A stretch of 8,902 bases of DNA from Chloroflexia bacterium (GTDB lineage: Bacteria; Chloroflexota; Chloroflexia; Thermomicrobiales; JALYUS01). Location of the stretch: the NCBI GenBank assembly GCA_025924435.1, contig JAICIL010000185.1, positions 1 to 8,902 on the forward strand. The letters run 5' to 3'. A model generated the notes under the pieces. It had not been told where the DNA came from. It saw nothing but the letters and a program-made list of their open reading frames with translations, and did not search any database. This document shows, one piece after another, positions 1 through 6,500 of the stretch; position 1 is the stretch's first letter; each line of letters opens with the position of its first letter. The translations under genes and the position numbers were made by a program.

Positions 1-148
1 TCCCCCGTGGGGGTGCATTCTCCACCGCTTGTTTTTTTTTTTGGGTTGTGGGGGGGGTATGCGCCCTCCCCTGCGGTGTGTGGTGCGTCACCCGGCCACC
101 ACCGTTCTTCGCTGCTTCGTACATCTACGCCGGCCCGCGATCCATCGT
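1..148. other. Non-coding left edge with homopolymer runs
   Basis: I see no convincing gene here. The open frames that cross this stretch are Pro/Arg-rich shadows. The segment begins with a perfect CCCCC-GT-GGGGG palindrome at 2-13. It then has an 11-base T run (32-42) and an 8-base G run (50-57). It lies downstream of the minus-strand amidohydrolase gene, but no hairpin followed by a T tract in that gene's direction is visible, so I do not call a terminator. Confidence 0.5.
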
Positions 149-1129
149 TCAGGGCTGCGCGGCGAGGCCCGGCACCAGACGGTCGGCGGCGTTCAGGATC
201 GCGTCGCGGTCGGCGGCGGCGAGGCCCGCCTCCCGCACGAAGGTCACCGGGGCATCCTCCGCCATGTCGAAGGGATAATCGCTGCCGAGCACGACCTGCG
301 ACGCGCCGACAAGGGCGACCAGATTCCGCAGGATGAGCGGATCGAAGACGATCGTGTCGTAGAAGAGGCGGTTGAGGTGGGCCAGCGGGTCGTCGGCGCG
401 CTCCCGCGCCTCCGGGCGGACGCCGAAGCCGTGCCCCAGGCGGCCGCGCAGATGCGCGAGCGTCCCACCGCCGTGCGACAGAATGATCCGCAGGCGCGGG
501 TAGCGTTCGAGGACGCCGCCGAAGAGTAGCCGCGCGCCGGCGAGGCCCGTCTCGCTCGGGTTGCCGATCAGATTGCGCAGGTAATAGCCGTCCATCCGCT
601 CGCCGCCCGCCACATTGTTCGGATGGACGAGGATCGGCACATCGAGGCGTTCCGCCGCCGCCCAGAACGGATCGAGCGCCGGGGTGTCCAGCCCCGCCCC
701 GTTGATGTTCGTGAGGATTTCCACGCCGCGCAGGCCCAGCGTGCCGATTGCGCGGTCGAGTTCCGCGACCGCCGCCCCGACGTCTTGCAGCGGGACGGTG
801 GCGAAGCCGATGAACGCCTCCGGGTGGGAGCGGGCGGCGGCGGCGATCCCGTCGTTGAGCCGACGCGACCACTCCACGCCGAGCGCGGGGGGCAGTTCAT
901 AGAGGGCGGTGAAGGGGGGGACCTGGAGGGCGCGCCGCGCCAGCCCTTGCCGATGCAGGTCGGCCAGTTGCGCGTCGAGGCGCACGAGTTGCGGCAACAA
1001 CGTCAGGTCATGGCCGCCGACGGAGAGATGGACGGAGTCGTCGGGGCGCTCGCCCGCCGGTAGCGGGCCATCGGCGAGATCGCGCACCGCGTCCAGCGGG
1101 AAATAATGGCTGTGCAAATCAACGATCAT
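149..1129 (-). CDS. Amidohydrolase (ACMSD-type metal-dependent hydrolase/decarboxylase)
   Basis: A 326-residue cytosolic TIM-barrel enzyme of the amidohydrolase-2 family. This family includes aminocarboxymuconate-semialdehyde decarboxylase and related decarboxylases and hydrolases. Visible metal-site motifs, in order: DLHSHYF at the N-terminus (H6 and H8), ILVHPNN (H169), IILSHGGG (H219) and LGSDYPFD (D284). That is the full expected set at the expected spacing, and the length is normal, so the enzyme looks intact. The substrate cannot be read from sequence. The ATG start is supported by GGAGGTG at 1134-1140, four bases upstream. It follows the restriction-modification gene on the same strand but is separated from it by about 200 bases including a palindromic repeat, so co-transcription is uncertain. 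No pathway neighbour for tryptophan or aromatic degradation is in the window. The family call is firm; the specific reaction is not. Confidence 0.92.
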   Translation of the reverse strand: MIVDLHSHYFPLDAVRDLADGPLPAGERPDDSVHLSVGGHDLTLLPQLVRLDAQLADLHRQGLARRALQVPPFTALYELPPALGVEWSRRLNDGIAAAARSHPEAFIGFATVPLQDVGAAVAELDRAIGTLGLRGVEILTNINGAGLDTPALDPFWAAAERLDVPILVHPNNVAGGERMDGYYLRNLIGNPSETGLAGARLLFGGVLERYPRLRIILSHGGGTLAHLRGRLGHGFGVRPEARERADDPLAHLNRLFYDTIVFDPLILRNLVALVGASQVVLGSDYPFDMAEDAPVTFVREAGLAAADRDAILNAADRLVPGLAAQP

Positions 1130-1175
1130 CGTTCACCTCCCCGACGATACCGCGCCGCGCGGCAGACTCCGTATC

Positions 1176-1313
1176 AACCTCACCCCCGGCCCCTCTCCAT
1201 CGCAATGGAGAGGGGTGACGTACTGAATCACGGTGCTGTCCCTCAAACATCGTAATCTTCCGAAGGTCGCTCCCCCTCTCCGCGTGACGGAGAGGGGGTC
1301 GGGGGGTGAGGTT
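1176..1313. repeat. MITE-like palindromic repeat, copy A
   Basis: A 138-base element that begins AACCTCACCCCCGG and ends with the matching GGGGGGTGAGGTT, so it has terminal inverted repeats of about 25 bases with a few mismatches. Inside each arm is a perfect 11-bp hairpin: 1190-1200 pairs with 1205-1215 (loop CGCA), and 1272-1282 pairs with 1288-1298 (loop CGTGA). The asymmetric core (about 1216-1270) is shared with copies B and C, which shows that this is a dispersed family and not just a chance hairpin. It lies between the stop of the restriction-modification gene and the start of the amidohydrolase gene. There is no coding capacity for a transposase, so any mobility would have to be supplied elsewhere. 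Confidence 0.85.
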
Positions 1314-1334
1314 CCCTCTCCGACGGGCGAACGC

Positions 1335-4300
1335 TCACGTCGGCCACGCGTACGCCGCCGCTTTGATTGCCTGATAGTTCGCGTCCAGCGCGGGGGTGAG
1401 CAGCAGGAGGGCGGCGATGCGGCGGGCCATTCGCGTCACCTCGCGCGCCTCGTCCGGCGTCAGCGGGCGACCGAGCAGCGGCCGCTCGCGGTACGAGAGC
1501 CACTTCTTCATCACCTGATAGCCGCCAATCGTGTACTCCCAGACCCGCGCGGGCACATTCGCCCAATACGCGACCTCGTTCAAATAGACATCCCGCGTCT
1601 CCATGCCGAGGCACGCAAGCGCGCTCCCCTCTCCCGCGTGCGGGGGAGGGTCTCCCTGCTCCCCCTTCCCGTGTCGGGAAGGGGGCTGGGGGGTTAGGCC
1701 GTCCCGGAATCCCCCGCGCTCCTCGGCGGTGTAGTCGCAGGCGACGAGGCGGCCCTTGCCGGGCATCGTCACGCCGCCCTTGCCGCCGTGCCCCCACCCG
1801 GCGGTGACCGCCAGATCGCCCGCGTCCGGGTTCAGTTGCCCGCCGCCAGCGCGCCGGATCGGGCCGATGGGGAGCAGTTCCGGGCGGATCGCGCCCGTCG
1901 TCACGCCGGGGATGGCCCGCTCCGTGTCGAGCAGCGCCGCAACCTGCCGCCCCAGCGCGGCGGAGGCGCGCAACATCTCCCGGTCGGCGGGCAGCGGCAC
2001 GCGCGGCCAGTCCTGCCGGAGCGCGCCCGCGTTTTCCGCGCGGTAGGTGGGGGCATGAAGGAGCGCGAGCGTGGAGTAGAAAAGGTCGCTTTCGCTCGCC
2101 TCCAACTCCGCGAGGTAATGGCAGGCCGCATCACTCAGGTTCGGCTTCGGTTCGCCGGTACTGTCGCCATCAAAGAGCGATTTCTGCTGCGCAGCGCGGA
2201 TATAGAGGGGAAAGTAGTTTGACAGACCGTTGCCGAAGTTATCAGCGAGCGTCCGCACAAAGTAGCCCCGGTCGAAATGCTCCATCGGCTGTTTCTGGCG
2301 CGCTTCGATCCATACATTTCCATCGAATATCTGCGGTAAGAAGTCCTCGCGCTTCCTGTCGAGGAGATTTGTTTCAGGTTCCCAGTAGAGCCAGCGCGTG
2401 TCGAATGGACGGTAACAATATCTAACGATGTATTCAGGCTGAAATCCGCGTTTCAGTAAATAGGCACGAACCTGACCTGCATGGAACGATCCAATACTTT
2501 CCATTGCGCCCGGTGCGATGTGGCGCATCTCCTCATTGCTGATCTGCGGATCGAAATACTGTTCCATTCGCCGCACAAGCCGGTCACGATCAATGTCCAC
2601 GACGACATCATCGCGGCTCGTCTTCACGCCAGGGAAGGAGACGGGGAAGAGATCGGGCAGGAGCGGCCAATCGCCGTACGTCTCGCCGGAAAGGAGCGAC
2701 ATGAACGGCAGGCCGAGATGGTTCGGCGGCTCGATCCGCTGATAGAGCGTGTCGCCGTTCTGCGCGGCGGTCGCCAGCAGGGTGGCGCGCTTCTCCTTGC
2801 CCCAGAGGTGCCGGAAGCGCACGCTGTCCGTCCCCGCGTGCGCCTCGTCGCGCACCAGCAAGGCAATCGCCGTCCCGACCTGAATCCCCTCGCGGTTCCA
2901 TTCGGTCGAGAAGACGCTGGGATCGGGCGCGCCCTCCGGCGTCAGTTTGCCCGTCTTGTACTTGTCGCCATTCAGGGAATCAATCCAGATATGATCGAAA
3001 ACGTCCAGATACCGCTCGCGCATCGCCGTGAAGGAGAGGCCATCCAGCCACGAGTAGTTCGAGATGAAGCAGACGACGCCCGCGCCGGTCGTCTCCGCGA
3101 TGCGCCGCTCCGCCATCCGGTAGAAGCGGACATAGAGATCGTTCAAGCCCTGTCCCTGCGGCTGCTTCGTCCCCTTCGCGACGCGGTAGGCAGTGGAGAG
3201 GTCGCGCTCCTCCGCGACGGCCAGCCCCGCGAAGCCGTTGTACGGCGGGTTGCCGAGGATGACGAGGATCGGCGTGTCGCGCTTGACGTGCGCGGCGGCG
3301 TCCCGCTCCTGCTCCAACTCCGGCAGGCCGAGGATGTGCTGCTTCGGCCCGGTCGGCGGCTCCCAGCCGGTGAGGGCGTTCGTCAGGTAGACGCCGACGC
3401 GCTCGTGCGCGCCCGCCGCGTCCGGCTGGCCCGCGAGCGGCGCGCCGAGGTTTTGCAGGAGCAGCCCGAGTTGCAGATGCGCGACGACGAAGGGCGCGGG
3501 CAGGATCTCGAAGCCGAAGACGCGCCCCATCGCCGCCGTCTTCAGGTCGTTGACGACGAGCGCGTCCCCGCCCCGCGCGGCGAGCGTGGCGGCGATCCGC
3601 TTCAGGACTTCCACGAGGTACGCGCCGGTGCCGCAGCAGGGGTCGAGGACGTAGACGCGCGGGTCGGCGAGGCCGTCCGGGATGTGCAACTCCTCGCGCA
3701 ATACCGTGTCCACGCGGGCGACCATGTAGCGGACGATCTCCGTCGGCGTGTACCAGACGCCGAGGTCGCGGCGCAGTTCGGGGTCGAACGCCTCCAGAAA
3801 CGGCTCGTAGAAGTACTGGACGGCATGCTCCTCCTCGAAGCGGGCGAAGAAGGCGGCGCGGTCCACGCGGTTCAGCGCGGCGGCCGTCCAGTCGAGCGTC
3901 TCCACCAGCCCGAGCGGCCCCAGTTTGGAGGGCGTCGCCACCTGCTCGAAGAGGACGCGGATCATCGGCACATGGAGGTACCACTGCGCCATCTGCCACT
4001 GGAACGGCTCCCTGCGCTCCGGGTTCTGCTTGTGCCAGAGCACCCAGGCGGAGAAGACGCCGTAGAAGAGCGTCTGCACGAGCGTCGAGCGGAAGAAATG
4101 CTCCCCCTTTGTCCCCTCGAAGCGCAGCCCCAACGCCTCCTCCAGCGCGGTGCGGACGGAGGCGAGGGCGGGCAGGGCCGACCGCTCGATGCGCGCCCGC
4201 GCGTCCCGCGCGTAGGAGGCGAGGAACCACGCGACATCGCGCGGGCTGGCGAGCGGCGCGGCGTGGAGCATCACCCGCTTCAGGTACTCCCCGAACCGCT

Positions 4301-4784
4301 CGCCCTGCTCCTCCGCCAGCGCGTGCGGCTCGGCGGCCCAGAACGCCGCCTCGCTCGCCGCCAGCCGGTACGATTCCAGCGCGGTCGCCGCGCCGTCCGC
4401 GCCCCGCCCGACGAGGACGAAATCGCGCAGATTGGTGATGAGCACCTGCCCGTACCGTTCGAGGTATTTCGCCACCTGCGGCGTGGCCGCGACGGCCCGC
4501 GCGTCGTCGCCCGTCCCCTTGACCTCGATCACCCCACGGGCGGGGAGCGCGCCCTTCGCCAGATCGGGCGGCGCGCCGTGCAGCAGTTGATCGTGCGTGA
4601 AGAAGCCGCCGTCCGGCAATCCCGCCCCCGCGCTGCTCGGATGGATGACGCAATGGACGCGCGGCTTGAGCGCCTTGCCGACCTCGTTGAGGAGGTTGGC
4701 GACGGCGGGGTAGTGGGACGTCTCCTTCACCCCAAGATGGCGGTTCACGGAGAGGTCCCGCAGGTAGGTTTCGAGCGCGCGCAT
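1335..4784 (-). CDS. Single-chain restriction-modification enzyme, Type ISP-like without helicase
   Basis: An 1149-residue protein expected to cut foreign DNA and protect host DNA by N6-adenine methylation. Domain order: an N-terminal PD-(D/E)XK nuclease (LPD at 56-58, EVK at 87-89); a helical connector (about 150-340); an adenine methyltransferase (YTPTEIVRYM at 345-354, DPCCGTGAYLVEVLK at 381-395, FGFEILP at 423-429, GNPPY at 511-515); then a specificity region with Type ISP C-terminal signatures (YRPFDTRWLYW at 791-801, DWPRVPLP at 925-932, EYTIGGYQVMKKWL at 1083-1096). The RecA-like helicase of true Type ISP enzymes such as LlaBIII is absent, so the layout resembles Type IIG/IIL. Residues about 1026-1057 are encoded by a palindromic repeat. 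DNA for residues about 722-879 has unusually low GC. An ATG start at 4784 follows a short GAGG. No separate nuclease or specificity subunit adjoins it. Confidence 0.9.
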   Translation of the reverse strand: MRALETYLRDLSVNRHLGVKETSHYPAVANLLNEVGKALKPRVHCVIHPSSAGAGLPDGGFFTHDQLLHGAPPDLAKGALPARGVIEVKGTGDDARAVAATPQVAKYLERYGQVLITNLRDFVLVGRGADGAATALESYRLAASEAAFWAAEPHALAEEQGERFGEYLKRVMLHAAPLASPRDVAWFLASYARDARARIERSALPALASVRTALEEALGLRFEGTKGEHFFRSTLVQTLFYGVFSAWVLWHKQNPERREPFQWQMAQWYLHVPMIRVLFEQVATPSKLGPLGLVETLDWTAAALNRVDRAAFFARFEEEHAVQYFYEPFLEAFDPELRRDLGVWYTPTEIVRYMVARVDTVLREELHIPDGLADPRVYVLDPCCGTGAYLVEVLKRIAATLAARGGDALVVNDLKTAAMGRVFGFEILPAPFVVAHLQLGLLLQNLGAPLAGQPDAAGAHERVGVYLTNALTGWEPPTGPKQHILGLPELEQERDAAAHVKRDTPILVILGNPPYNGFAGLAVAEERDLSTAYRVAKGTKQPQGQGLNDLYVRFYRMAERRIAETTGAGVVCFISNYSWLDGLSFTAMRERYLDVFDHIWIDSLNGDKYKTGKLTPEGAPDPSVFSTEWNREGIQVGTAIALLVRDEAHAGTDSVRFRHLWGKEKRATLLATAAQNGDTLYQRIEPPNHLGLPFMSLLSGETYGDWPLLPDLFPVSFPGVKTSRDDVVVDIDRDRLVRRMEQYFDPQISNEEMRHIAPGAMESIGSFHAGQVRAYLLKRGFQPEYIVRYCYRPFDTRWLYWEPETNLLDRKREDFLPQIFDGNVWIEARQKQPMEHFDRGYFVRTLADNFGNGLSNYFPLYIRAAQQKSLFDGDSTGEPKPNLSDAACHYLAELEASESDLFYSTLALLHAPTYRAENAGALRQDWPRVPLPADREMLRASAALGRQVAALLDTERAIPGVTTGAIRPELLPIGPIRRAGGGQLNPDAGDLAVTAGWGHGGKGGVTMPGKGRLVACDYTAEERGGFRDGLTPQPPSRHGKGEQGDPPPHAGEGSALACLGMETRDVYLNEVAYWANVPARVWEYTIGGYQVMKKWLSYRERPLLGRPLTPDEAREVTRMARRIAALLLLTPALDANYQAIKAAAYAWPT
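1624..1700. repeat. Palindromic repeat inside the restriction-modification gene (copy D)
   Basis: Two adjacent hairpins: 1627-1637 with 1640-1650 (one mismatch) and 1661-1671 with 1675-1685 (perfect, 11 bp, TGT loop), followed by CTGGGGGGTTAGGCC. The sequence style (CCCCTCTCCC, CCCCCTTCCC, GGGGGGTTAGG) is that of the intergenic palindromic repeats, but it is shorter and a different subtype. On the coding (minus) strand it reads without a stop and gives a Gly/Pro/His-rich stretch that begins GLTPQPPSRHGKGEQ, unlike the ordinary protein sequence on either side. It therefore looks like an element inserted in frame in the C-terminal part of the gene. Confidence 0.75.
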
Positions 4785-4830
4785 CTCGCCTCATACTTTC
4801 CGAACCGCAACGAACGGCAATCGTGGGGCG

Positions 4831-4839
4831 AGTATAGCA
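4831..4839 (-). promoter_or_regulatory. Extended -10 promoter element for the restriction-modification gene
   Basis: Read on the minus strand this is TGCTATACT, a TGn extended -10 with a 5/6 match to TATAAT, placed about 45 bases upstream of the ATG. The same nine bases occur upstream of the TetR gene at 5668-5676. A -35 would fall inside repeat copy B and no good match is visible there, as is usual for extended -10 promoters. Confidence 0.5.
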
Positions 4840-4983
4840 AACCTCACCCCCCGGCCCCTCTCCATCGCGTGGAGAGGGGTGACTCATCTGAATTATCGTG
4901 CTGTTTCTCAAATATCCTGATCTTGTGAAGGTCGCTCCCCCTCTCCACGAAGATGGAGAGGGGGCCGGGGGGTGAGGTTTGCT
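4836..4983. repeat. MITE-like palindromic repeat, copy B
   Basis: A 148-base copy with the best preserved ends. AGCAAACCTCACCCCCCGG at the left is matched exactly, in inverse complement, at the right end, and the pairing continues through the CCCCTCTCCATC arm for about 31 bases with a single one-base length difference. It shares its core (CTGAAT...GTGCTGT...TCAAA...GAAGGTCGCTCCCC) with copy A in the same orientation. It occupies most of the divergent intergenic region between the restriction-modification gene and the 154-residue gene, and its left end overlaps the proposed -10 of the former. Confidence 0.88.
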
Positions 4984-5048
4984 CCCCCTTCCCGCGCCGG
5001 ATACGATAGCGCGCAACACGATCCGCGATCGGTGAAGGAGGGCGCGCG

Positions 5049-5513
5049 ATGTCCTACGATGTGTACGTCAATCTCAAGTACGACGACGAGATGGTCCGGC
5101 GCATCGTGGACATCGCGCCGCGCGTGGATTTCTTCGGCGACGGCGAGACGCTGACCTTCACGCCGAGCGATTTCGCCCTGCACAACGACCGCTTCCGGGG
5201 TACGCCGGAGCACCAGTTCATCGCGGAGCAGAGCGGCGGCGCGCTCGACGGCCACGGCTTCCTCATCGTCATCAATCGCGCCGGCCGCTCGCTCGCTCTG
5301 CACGACAATGGCCCCGGCCCGTTCGATCACGCCCGCGCGACGATCCGCGATTTCACCGCCTGGGTGCGCGGCAATGTGCCGGGCGCGAAATTCGATGTCG
5401 CCAGCATCGCCAGCACCGACGGTTACGCCGATTACGCCTACGTCGGCGCGATGGGCGGCTGGCAGGTGACCGACGCGGGCGGCGGCATGGAACCCGCCCG
5501 CGCGGCGGTCTGA
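5049..5513 (+). CDS. Hypothetical soluble protein, 154 residues
   Basis: I do not recognise the family. The protein begins MSYDVYVNLKYDDE, has no signal peptide or membrane segment, is acidic, and alternates predicted strands and helices (for example GFLIVINRAGRSLALHD at 70-86 and FDHARATIRDFTAWVRG at 92-108), so it is probably a single globular cytosolic domain. The ATG is well placed behind GAAGGAGG (seven bases upstream). A weak -10-like TACGAT lies at 5002-5007, just right of repeat B. The last base of its TGA stop is also the first base of repeat copy C, so the insertion may have set or trimmed its C-terminus; the final residues (GGGMEPARAAV) look like low-complexity tail. Codon usage matches the GC-rich neighbours. 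No function is proposed. Confidence 0.8.
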   Translation: MSYDVYVNLKYDDEMVRRIVDIAPRVDFFGDGETLTFTPSDFALHNDRFRGTPEHQFIAEQSGGALDGHGFLIVINRAGRSLALHDNGPGPFDHARATIRDFTAWVRGNVPGAKFDVASIASTDGYADYAYVGAMGGWQVTDAGGGMEPARAAV

Positions 5514-5654
5514 CCTCACCCCCGGCCCCTCTCGTACGGAGCCGTCACGGGGTGAGGGGTGTCTCGTCTGAGACGCCGTGATATTCGGCAAACATCCGAT
5601 TCTGGCGAAAGTCGCTCCCCTCTCCACGCGATGGAGAGGGGCTGGGGGTGAGGT
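5513..5654. repeat. MITE-like palindromic repeat, copy C
   Basis: A 142-base copy bounded by ACCTCACCCCCGGCCCCTCTC and the inverse GAGAGGGGCTGGGGGTGAGGT. It lies in the same orientation as copies A and B. The core is more diverged (GGCAAACATCCGATTCTGGCGAAAGTCGCTCCCC still aligns at the right part of the core), and the left inner hairpin has been altered. It fills most of the gap between the 154-residue gene and the TetR gene. Confidence 0.82.
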
Positions 5655-5667
5655 TCCCTCCCCCGGC

Positions 5668-5676
5668 TGCTATACT
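5668..5676 (+). promoter_or_regulatory. Extended -10 promoter element for the TetR regulator
   Basis: TGCTATACT, identical to the element upstream of the restriction-modification gene on the other strand. Transcription would begin near 5682-5684, immediately before a 20-base inverted repeat. A -35 would lie at the right edge of repeat C, and no strong match is present. Confidence 0.5.
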
Positions 5677-5686
5677 CCCACAGTGA

Positions 5687-5706
5687 TGAGTATGTGTGTG
5701 TACTCA
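5687..5706. promoter_or_regulatory. Candidate autoregulatory operator (inverted repeat)
   Basis: TGAGTA-N8-TACTCA, a perfect 6-bp inverted repeat with a GT-rich spacer, placed ten bases downstream of the proposed -10 and upstream of the preferred TetR start. Many TetR-family proteins bind such a site in their own promoter. Assigning it to this regulator is inference from position. Confidence 0.4.
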
Positions 5707-5736
5707 CGGTGTATCGTTCGGCGGCGGGGGCGTGTG

Positions 5737-6378
5737 ATGGCGCAAAAAACGGTTCGCTTGCCCCGTGCCGAGCGGCGGCGGCAGATATTGACGGTCGCGG
5801 CGGCGGCGTTCGCGGAGCGCGGCTTCGGCGGCGTGACGATGGAGGAGATCGCCGGCCGCGTCGGCGTCACGCGCCTCATCCTCTACCGCGCTTTCGCCTC
5901 CAAGGAGGACCTCTACCGCGCCATCCTCAACGAGACCGCCGCCCGGCTGACCGCCGCGATGACCGAGGCGGTCGCCCTCCCCGCCGCCCCGAGCGGCGCG
6001 GCCCTGCGCGCCTACCTCGACACCGCCCGCCAGGACCCGGCCGCCTTCATGCTCCTCTTCACCGGCGCGGCGGAAAGCCCCCGCGGCGTCGAGATCGAGA
6101 CGGCGCGCGGCCAGGTGCGCGAGGAGATCGCGCGGCAGGCGCTCGCCCAGGCCGCCAAGGAGGGCATCACCCCCGATGCCTACTGGTCGTCCCTGATCGC
6201 CGAACTCACGCTCGCCATCGTCGAGCGCGGCACCCAGTGGTGGCTGGATGCCGCGCCCTCCCCCGCCGCGGACGACGCCTTCGTCGAATATCTCCAGCGC
6301 GGCGTGAGCGGCATGCTCGGCGGCATCGCGGCGGGCCATTTCAATTTGCGTTTCCCCGGTGGCCATGCCCGCCCCTGA
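5737..6378 (+). CDS. TetR/AcrR-family transcriptional regulator
   Basis: A 213-residue one-component repressor-type protein. The N-terminal DNA-binding domain is clear: RAERRRQILTVAAAAFAERG (10-29), then the helix-turn-helix VTMEEIAGRVGVTRLILYRAF (33-53) and SKEDLYRAIL (55-64). The C-terminal two thirds is a helical ligand-binding and dimer domain whose ligand cannot be predicted. The frame is open to 5578, with ATGs at 5686 and 5692 and a GTG at 5734. I prefer ATG 5737 because the family usually starts a few residues before the RRRQIL helix, because 5686-5706 looks like operator DNA, and because the upstream residues (MSMCVYSRC...) are atypical. The Shine-Dalgarno is weak (GGCGGGGG). The gene precedes the sorting genes on the same strand by about 120 bases and may control them and itself. 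Confidence 0.92.
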   Translation: MAQKTVRLPRAERRRQILTVAAAAFAERGFGGVTMEEIAGRVGVTRLILYRAFASKEDLYRAILNETAARLTAAMTEAVALPAAPSGAALRAYLDTARQDPAAFMLLFTGAAESPRGVEIETARGQVREEIARQALAQAAKEGITPDAYWSSLIAELTLAIVERGTQWWLDAAPSPAADDAFVEYLQRGVSGMLGGIAAGHFNLRFPGGHARP

Positions 6379-6403
6379 TCGCACAAGAAATTTTTTGAAC
6401 CAC

Positions 6404-6420
6404 GCGTCACATTCTGACGC
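6404..6420. promoter_or_regulatory. Inverted repeat, candidate operator for the sorting genes
   Basis: GCGTCA-CATTC-TGACGC, a perfect 6-bp inverted repeat with a 5-base spacer. It lies between the TetR stop and the small exported-protein gene and covers the position of a -35 for the -10 at 6430-6435. It does not match the repeat at 5687-5706, so both cannot easily be sites for one protein. It could instead act as a small hairpin after the TetR gene. Confidence 0.35.
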
Positions 6421-6429
6421 CGATATGCT

Positions 6430-6435
6430 TATACT
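6430..6435 (+). promoter_or_regulatory. -10 promoter element for the sorting genes
   Basis: TATACT in an AT-richer intergenic stretch (6379-6500), 66 bases upstream of the small gene's ATG. A weak -35 candidate, GTCACA, lies 18 bases upstream at 6406-6411, inside the inverted repeat. It is the third TATACT-type -10 in the window. Confidence 0.42.
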
Positions 6436-6500
6436 CGGCGAGACGTACTTTTGGTTGATTCCATTATTTGACCCGCTATTGGGGCACAGGAGATATCGCA

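Noticed and set aside
32..57. T11 and G8 runs as a terminator or phase-variable tract
   Set aside because: No stable hairpin precedes the T run in either gene direction and no coding frame depends on the G run.
7..529. Plus-strand open frames at the left edge and across the amidohydrolase gene
   Set aside because: They overlap the amidohydrolase on the other strand, have Pro/Arg-rich composition and no ribosome binding site.
2481..4928. Long plus-strand open frame opposite the restriction-modification gene
   Set aside because: It is antisense to a gene with clear nuclease and methyltransferase motifs, its product is Arg/Glu/Val-rich with no motif, and stops are rare in high-GC DNA.
2980..5019. 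Long minus-strand open frame in another phase overlapping the same gene and repeat B
   Set aside because: The product is Arg/Ala/Gly-rich nonsense, runs through the palindromic repeat, and overlaps the well-supported frame.
1176..5654. CRISPR array
   Set aside because: The repeats are about 140 bases, widely and irregularly spaced, with internal palindromes, and no cas genes are present.
5578..5736. Longer N-terminus of the TetR regulator
   Set aside because: The extension runs through repeat C and a promoter/operator-like region, and its residues do not resemble the family.
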